Shown piece after piece: positions 57,150 to 64,000 of a stretch of DNA of 64,000 nucleotides. This DNA comes from Hemibagrus wyckioides. Lineage: Eukaryota > Chordata > Actinopteri > Siluriformes > Bagridae. Each line of letters begins with the position of its first letter. Position 1 is the stretch's first letter. The notes under the pieces were generated by a model. The model did no database searches, was not told the DNA's origin, and was given only the letters and a program-made list of their open reading frames with translations. The position numbers were made by a program, and so were the translations under genes. The stretch is from the NCBI RefSeq assembly GCF_019097595.1, contig NC_080720.1:21631352-21695351 (forward strand), written 5' to 3'.

Positions 57150-57275
57150 CAGTACACTGGCATTCCAAAATCAACTTATCAGACATTTTCTATCAGTGTG
57201 AACAAATTAATTATTTTATCACTGCAAGTCTGATGTAAAATTAGTCCGGACAGTGTTGGCTTTCAGTGTGAAATG
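57150..57275 (+). repeat. unnamed interspersed repeat family A, copy 3 (partial)
   Basis: 'ggcattccaaaatcaactta', 'cagacattttctatcagtgt' and 'ttattttatcactgcaagtc' align with 39100-39190. Confidence 0.6.
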
Positions 57276-57943
57276 TTTTTTCCTCTGTTGGAATAACCTT
57301 ACACAGAATTTTAGTGGTTGAACATAACTTCATATTTATGATGCTTATGAACAAGCACTTGAGGCATCTTAGAAAGCAGAAAATGGTTTGATATCAACAT
57401 TCAGTTTGAAGATACTGTGAACAGTCTACTTACATGAAATTCAATGCTGTATTTACTCAAGACATAAAATCCCTCTTCTAAAAAAAGAAAAAAAAACCCC
57501 TGATAAATATACGTAATTATCTAGTCTTTCTAGAATGTGTTACCACTTAACATAATTTGTTAAGGCATTTAGTTTGTTATTGATTTTATCTAAAGTAGTA
57601 GACTGCATAGTGTTACTGGAAAATGATTCTAGATAAGAACTATTACTGTTCACACATTAATTATATAGCAGCTCTACAACTGCATTCATTTACGCTGAGA
57701 AGAACAGAAGAAGGTGATGAAACCAGCAGGAACCTTTTTACAAAAGAAGCATATTTTTGGATTCACTTAGAGCCTGGAGACAAATTTGTCATGTCCCATT
57801 CTTCCTTTTTTGCACCAACCACAGGCACCGAGATGGCTACACACATAGACTTGCTTTGGAATAGGAAAGACTAGAATGACTGGAAATTTCCACCCATGAG
57901 CCATGTTTCTGCGTTTGTGCTGTAGGTCCTGATATAGACCTCT

Positions 57944-57963
57944 GTTTTTTTTTTTTTTTTTTT
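57944..57963 (+). repeat. poly(T) tract
   Basis: Run of about 20 T. Confidence 0.9.
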
Positions 57964-58875
57964 GCTTTAGGTTGAACTAATTTCCATATTTTCCATTACA
58001 TGACCTTTATGGTTTTGAGAAACTCTGCTTAAACACTAGTATTTTTTGTCTTTTTAACCATATAAACATCTAGGATTGGTGCATCCAGACTGACCTTTCT
58101 ATTTGTTTTTCTGTAATTACTTAGTATTATTATTACTTAGTATAATTACTAAATAATTTATAGTAGTTACTGAATAACATTGTTCAAAGGATAAGCTGGG
58201 TTATTAAGAGGTTTATTTTAGACCAAGTTCTATTCAAACCTTTATGCAAACAAACAAGTCTGAATCATTTTTAGAGTTTGCGATTTTCTTTTATTGTTAT
58301 TTTTTAACTATTATTATTATTATTTTTATAATTGTGGTTAACTAGTTTTGTCATTTGTTAAAGGTCTGAACACATCTAAATGTTAAAATAAAGCTCTCCA
58401 ATTAAAGAAAATGCTTGCATTCATCACGGGACACAGGGGTTGTGTGTTTTTCCACCCAAATTTCAGGACTTTTCAGCTGGTTTCATGTGTAGTTCATACC
58501 ATATTGCAATTATTGAGTTTCCACTGAATCTGAAAACTTAGCATCATCTATGATAATTAAAGATTAAATAGAAGTTATGACAGATTACTAGAGATTTATT
58601 ACCGGAAATTCTGGCCTGAAGGTTGGCAACTATTCTTTATCCAGGTAAAACCATTAAGAAGACAGTGTTAATGAGGGACCTTAGTTTCTGGAGTACAGCA
58701 AATATTGTGTAATTAATATTGTATCATAAATATTATATATGTATATATTTTGCACAGACACATGCATAATTTTCTGGTACTCTGCTGATGCATTTCTAAT
58801 TTAGTTTCATGTAAGCAATTATTCCTGTGTGCTATTTTCTGACATTTCTGACCAATGCAAATAAAAAGTATAGCA

Positions 58876-58906
58876 GCTCTATTTATTTATTTATTTATTT
58901 ATTTAT
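58876..58906 (+). repeat. (TTTA)n microsatellite
   Basis: About 7 TTTA units. Confidence 0.93.
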
Positions 58907-61429
58907 TACAATACAATAGTAAAAAAGCTACAAAAAAACTTGGTATGTTCTTCTTTAGTATGTTTCGAGTACTAATTTGGGGGTTGACAGAGTACAATAC
59001 ACTCTGTTATGGAAAATATTAATATGGCACATATTAATCTCTGAAGGTCTTTGTTACAAGTGGTCATTGTTTTAAGATGTCCAGGTGGTGGATTAGGTGA
59101 TTAGGCTGCTGTTGGCGAGTCTCTATGGTCATTGTCCCAGATATTGACACTTAAAAAAATTCTAGTGCATTGGCCCTCATCCACTAAAGAAGCAGTCATC
59201 CATTACTGTTTTTCTACTTCCTTTTTACTGCTAGATGTGTAATACCATCCTTCCTTTTTCAGCTGCTTTAGTGATATTTCCCTATTCGCTCACTTACTTT
59301 ATTTTTTGCCTTAAGCAAGCTCAGACTAAAGGAATTAGCTGTCTTTTTTCAGTAGAAGCTGATTGCCCATCTCCTTTGCTGTTTCGGTTTCTCGTAATGT
59401 CACAGACGTTTTTTTAATTGAACACGGGAGCACTGAATGTTTGCTGTAGTTAAGGTCAGTGTCATTCAAAATTGCTGACATAATCATCACTGGCATTCCA
59501 TTCACAGCAAATGCAGGAGCAGTTGAAGGAGGAGAAAAAAGAGCAAGTGTGCAATCATTAGAGAGGTTGAGATGCACCATACTTCCTGTGGACATTACAG
59601 TACTGAAGGTGAGAATTTATCGTGCTTGTTTTACTCTGCTCTGGTACTGACTCAAATTGCTCCCTGGTTGAAAGTGGAAATCCAAGTAAATCCAATTGAT
59701 AGAGGAATATCCCACTCCAGATAGTTCTGTTTAAGTGCATGTTCTGTGCACTGTGTTGATCAACTGTTAAAACATTGAGATGATGGATTCACACCAAGAT
59801 TGCATCTGTAGGTTCATGAAACCCCATGTGAATTCTGCAGCCCGTGTCAGTCCTGGGGTAAAGAATATTGCTCTTTGCGACCAAACTGTGTTAAATCCAT
59901 AAGGGGGATTATCTCTACTCAGAGAATTCCTCCTTTAATTCGCGCTGTGTTTCCAGACTTTTGGCGTTCAGCACGTTTAATCCTATTTTCTCCACTACAC
60001 TGACGTATTTTTCATGGCTTTGATTTTCTGGTTGGTCTGAGTAGACTGCATAAACTAAATGTGAGGGAGACAACATGGTCTTACTGCTCATAAAATGATT
60101 AATTCTGCAAGAATTCAACCTAATAAGCTCTGGTAAGATGCATTTATTTATATGATATGATAACCTTTATGCAGTTAAGGTATTAGGGGGATTGTACCAC
60201 CTTTACAGTGAGAAATGAAAGGGTCCATGAAAAAGTGACTGGTGTTTTAATGAGTTTCAGTACAAGAGCCAGACAGAATAGATATGTATTTTCTTTGCCA
60301 TTCTTGCCATTGTATTCAGGTAAAATTTGATTCTAGTCAGCATAAATAAAAATGTTTAGTGTTCTTGAGTGACAAGTGTTCATTTTTCATGTGTGGGTGC
60401 TGTAACTAAAAGGCTGTAACATTGATTTAATGTCTGTTTTGCAAATGATTATCCTGTTTTGCATGATTTCCACCAGGACATGCAATGACAAACAGAGAAA
60501 CATTATTTCAAAGCAGACTATCAGCTTTGAAGCTGAATGCTGTGGTTATAGTTTTGGTGTTTGTCATGTATAGCTTTTGTCCAAATTGTTCTCATTCAGA
60601 AGGGTTTTTTTTGAATGTCTGCATTTTAATGACCAGACTTGCATGTTTGGTAAAAGTTATGTGGCAGTTCAAGCTTTGATAAAATAGATTAGCTTGTCTT
60701 TGCAAAGCAGGCAAAATTAGCTACAAGGTACCAGGCAGAGAGTGGTTAAGCATTTAAGTGAAAACATTAAGCTCCAATGGTTCAGACCAAATGCTGGGTG
60801 AGCTCTTAATTAGTACAATCACCTCTGACCTGACTAGCAAAGAAGCAGCTCAAGATGACAAAGCTAAACGTGGTTTTACTACACACATGTACATACACAC
60901 CCAGCTAAGTCAAGCAAGAATGCCCATAATTCCACATGCTATTCTCATACTAGAACATATTTAGAAGAAGGAAAAAACAGTCACTCCTTTGATACGGTGT
61001 CAGACAGATCTGTAGGATTTAATGTCATGATTAACAGTGTGAAAATAAATTCTGCATGATAGTCAGATGTTATAGTAATGAGGAATGTGGGTCTGTTCTT
61101 TCCTTGGTAAAGATCAGGAAATTTATGACGCTGCTCTTTGTGGACAAATAAAAAATAAAGAAGCAAATTATACAGTTATATACCATGATCTTTGCCTCAG
61201 ATATCTGCAGCATTTGTACAGTTCCATTTTTAAAGCTAGCTAGTGGATTTATTTTTTTTATTTTTATTTTTTAATGAATAAATTAATATCAGAAATTACT
61301 ACGGTTTCAATTTAAACCCAAGGTTTCTTAGACCATCAACTACTGGCATGTTGGTTGCATTTAAGGGGAACAGTGGAGACTGATACCCAGTTACACACTG
61401 AATCCTGAATTAGGATGCTAAATGATGGA

Positions 61430-62030
61430 GTGAGTTTTTCTTAGGAATCTGTCAACATCTTGGTTGACATGGTCTGCTTGGCTATTGATCTGCAGCTGAC
61501 ACCATGTGAGCAGACCCCCAAAGTCTCAATTAATGCTGTCCAGACCTGGGACGTGAATTAGGACCTGCTATCTGAAATGCCTTCAGGAATGCCAAACTGC
61601 CCAAAATATAAATATTAAGTATTTCATCTGTTTTGCAAGCCGTAGGAAGATCAAGAAAAGGAAATAGTTCCCAGGGCTTGGAGACCCAATTTGTGGCTAC
61701 TAGAATAGGTTTCTTCTGTTGAGTGCAACCAATGATGCTGAGCAATGGAGACTTGATAGTGTGAGGTTTACAGGCTGATAAGATTATATGGACTGTTGCA
61801 CATATGGAACATGATTTAAAGAATTTGTGAAGGTCCAACGTTATGGATTCCCACTAGTATATTGTGCTAAGTAGTTAATGGTTCTTGGTGAGACCTGTAC
61901 TTATACAACTTGGCCCAAGTGATTCATTTGTTGCAAATGTTAGAGGGCACATACATTTTGTTCTCATGATATTACAGAAGGGTAGGATGGTTTGCACAGG
62001 TCCCAGGAATTTCTATATATACAGTTCATC
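61430..62030 (-). pseudogene. Ty3/gypsy-type integrase relic
   Basis: On the minus strand, DLHKFFKSCSICA (about 61800-61838) fits the CxxC end of the integrase zinc finger. It is followed by an LPTACKTDEIL-like segment and, near 61430-61500 after a frameshift, QINSQADHVNQDVDRFLR, recalling the HPQTNGQTERxNQ...FLR motif. Upstream, MYVPSNI recalls the stretch before the zinc finger. Stops and frameshifts throughout; long dead. No LTRs were found. Confidence 0.5.
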
Positions 62031-62819
62031 CCAAATTACACTACAAAACACCATTCAGGGAAAATAGGCTGTGTTTGGTTATAGGTTTCAGAGAAACTGA
62101 GTATCAGTATGACAAAATAGTGTTCTTATAGCAGGGATGGTATGATAAGGTGAAAAGAATATTGCTGATTAAATTGATTATAATACAATCTAACTGGCCT
62201 TAGCAAGAGTGCTGCAGAAGTAGAGCACTATAACATACAGTTTAAAAGGGTCTAAGTACATCTCCCCATCTCAGAGCCATCTAACACTTCCACAAAAGAG
62301 GAGAAGTAATAAAGGCCTACTTGAGGTGGTCAGAGAACTGCTAATCTGTGCAGGCCATTCAGAGGAATTGAAGAAGTATGTCAATGATACTAAAACCACT
62401 AAATAACCACCTACCAAATTTAGTTAAACCTCTCAATATTTTGCAAGTCTTTCATTTTATTTTGAGTTTGTTTACTCAGTATCAGTATTTCATTTGTCTA
62501 TGAAAAACAAGGTCCTTGATTATGGTCTGTAAAGAGCAAGTTACAAAAATGTGAAGTGTATTATGTAGCGCAGATTAAACACCTGGATCTCATCTTTGGC
62601 ATTAGGCCGGCAGTGGTGTCTGAATATTAGGGTCAGCTGAAGATGACCACCATCATACCTTGGTAGGTCTTAGCCTTAAAAGGCAACAGAAAACCATTTG
62701 TGGGTTTGTGTGCTCACCACATGCAAGATGAATGGTGGGGTCAGGTAAATGCAAGGCACATGATGGACAGTTTTAAGTGTGTTGCAAATATAGGAAAATG
62801 ACACTCCTGAGCCTCCCTG

Positions 62820-63008
62820 GAAAGGTTTACTCAGGAAATCTCTGACCAGGCCATGTAAAATGGACCTGCTCTTTACTCTAGCTGGCTTTGTTATTGATCA
62901 GAAAAGATGCAAATCTACATGCCATACGTGTATAAATACTGTGTTCTACATGGTATTGAGAAGGCTTATGATTGTTTGCCTTGACATTTCTTGTGGGATG
63001 TACTGATG
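62820..63008 (+). pseudogene. non-LTR retrotransposon reverse transcriptase relic
   Basis: The plus strand reads LLFTLAGFVI, then, after a frameshift, GIEKAYDCLP, a stop and HFLWDVLMKY. This resembles the RT block 'FTLxxL...DLEKAYDxVPRxxLWxxL' of fish LINEs (the catalytic-motif region). Only a fragment remains. Confidence 0.5.
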
Positions 63009-63402
63009 AAATACAATATACACTGCTCAAAAGTTGAAAATCTTCACTAATAAACATTTGCTGAGAACAAAACGACAGTGACAGTGGTAAATGGAGACAA
63101 AAATTGTCAACCCACTGTGCGCTGGATTCAAAATCACACCGAAAATCAAAGTAAAACTGAAATTATAGGGTGATTCAATTTGCATTTTCAATTTCATCAG
63201 GGCAACTCAAAATGTGAATAAGTAGTGTGTATGGTGCCACATGCCCAACAACTTTTGGGATGCTCTTTATGAGATGGTGAATGGTGTCCTGAGGGATCTC
63301 TACTATGACCTTGACAGGGCATCAGTGAGTTCCTGGACAGTCTGTGGTGCAACTTTGCGGTATCAGATGCTCTAAAACATAACATCATAGAGATTCTAAA
63401 AT

Positions 63403-63460
63403 TCTAAAAGATTGTAAAAAGCGCTATACAAAATAAATTGAATTTAATTGAATTGAATTC
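63403..63460 (+). repeat. short interspersed-element tail nested in the Tc1 relic
   Basis: 'gattgtaaaaagcgctatac' then 'aaaataaattgaa' and repeated 'ttgaa' units, the 3' end typical of several fish SINEs/LINEs. Confidence 0.6.
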
Positions 63461-63639
63461 TCAATTGGATTCAGATCTGGGGAACATGAGGGCCAGTCAG
63501 TGGCATCAGTGTCTTCGTTATCCAGAAACTGCCTACACTCTCTGGCCACATGAGACCAGACATAGACAAAACCAGAGCTCACTGCTCTGAGTTGACTGGG
63601 CATGTGATGCTCCAAGGATATTCCACCCCAGACCATCAC
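63424..63639 (-). pseudogene. Tc1-like transposase relic
   Basis: Contains VWGGIS, HVARECRQFL and the DWPxxSPDLNPIE box. The intervening D-containing segment (DNARPH type) is deleted, so catalysis is impossible. Confidence 0.8.
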
Positions 63640-64000
63640 TGACCCACCAACAAACTGGTCAAGCTGGAAGATGTTGCAGGCAGCTTAATGTTCCCCATGG
63701 CATCTTCACACTCTTTTATGTCTGTCAGTGTGCTCAGTGTGACCCTGCTGTTATCTGACAATTCTGGTGTTCTCTGGCAAATGCCAATCGATTTGCATGG
63801 TGCTGGGCTGTAACCACAGGTCCCACTAGAGGATGTCGGCCCCTTATACCACTCTCACTGTGTCTGTTTCTGACAATTTAGCCAGAAACCTGCACACCAC
63901 TGTCCTGTTGGTGCTCAATTTGTAAAGCTATTGCAGTGCTCCTCCATTATACTGTGATGATTAAGTGTTTCCTACATTTTTTGAGCAGTATCTATCAATG

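Larger units (their letters stand above)
63021..63990 (-). mobile_element. Tc1-like transposon relic, about 0.97 kb
   Basis: Terminal repeats cactgctcaaaa (63021-63032) and the reverse complement ending ttttttgagcagta (63977-63990). The minus strand encodes MMVWGGISLE, HVARECRQFLDNED and DWPSCSPDLNPIEN, a Tc1 transposase with an internal deletion between the first two blocks. A short retroelement tail (63403-63460) interrupts it after NPIEN. Confidence 0.85.
46821..64000. other. upstream intergenic region
   Basis: No gene is recognised on either strand. It is a mosaic of Tc1-type relics, SINE and LINE tails, microsatellites and AT-rich sequence as listed separately. 49.9-52.2 kb and 57.3-61.3 kb contain no recognised feature beyond simple repeats and a few short open frames without similarity. 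Confidence 0.65.

Noticed and set aside
59459..59650. Open plus frame flanked by 'cattcacag' and 'ctgaaggtgaga', resembling an exon
   Set aside because: No recognisable protein similarity; single AG/GT matches are expected by chance, and no neighbouring exons were found.

Overview
The window is teleost nuclear DNA. It has spliced exons with GT-AG introns, tRNA-derived SINEs, many decayed Tc1/mariner copies, a hAT-type MITE and frequent microsatellites. Several repeats, including a complete SINE at 41.3 kb ending in the familiar 'aaaatggatggatg' tail and a 'cactatattgcc' Tc1 family, resemble those abundant in catfish and other otophysan fish. That lineage guess is inference.

The only protein-coding gene I can support is frmd4b (FERM domain-containing 4B, also called GRSP1), on the minus strand. 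Seventeen coding exons (312 to 28859) join in one continuous reading frame of 1711 nt, about 570 codons. They cover the fish-specific version of the human FRMD4B N-terminus, the whole FERM domain and the DUF3338/CUPID cytohesin-binding region. The C-terminal third to half lies beyond position 1. Exon 7 is a 23-nt microexon.

The 5' end appears complex. Exon 1a (28698-28921) has a splice acceptor and encodes the 54-residue leader conserved with human. About 0.4 kb upstream is a separate candidate first exon (29312-29371). It encodes 20 residues in frame with exon 2 and is preceded by a TATA box abutting a perfect CRE. Further upstream are a possible 32-nt 5'UTR exon (37738-37769) next to a degenerate tandem repeat, and a CpG-rich candidate distal promoter/exon with a good donor (about 46056-46340).

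Layout. 1-10.4 kb: exons 8-17, with a 6.6-kb intron carrying a mariner-type MITE. 10.4-22.4 kb: exons 2-7, with introns holding a Tc1 fold-back, a SINE, a Tc1-type relic, a 0.9-kb palindromic element and a (GATA)n block. 22.4-28.7 kb: intron 1, with repeats and a hAT MITE. 28.7-46.3 kb: alternative 5' exons and promoters separated by repeat-rich intron. 46.3-64 kb: upstream intergenic sequence with no gene recognised. It holds Tc1 relics (one nested inside another), a second fold-back, LINE tails, a Ty3/gypsy integrase relic and a LINE reverse-transcriptase relic. No bacterial, viral or novel multi-gene system was found. The most interesting items are the alternative promoter architecture, two interspersed repeat families I cannot name, and the nested or fold-back transposons.
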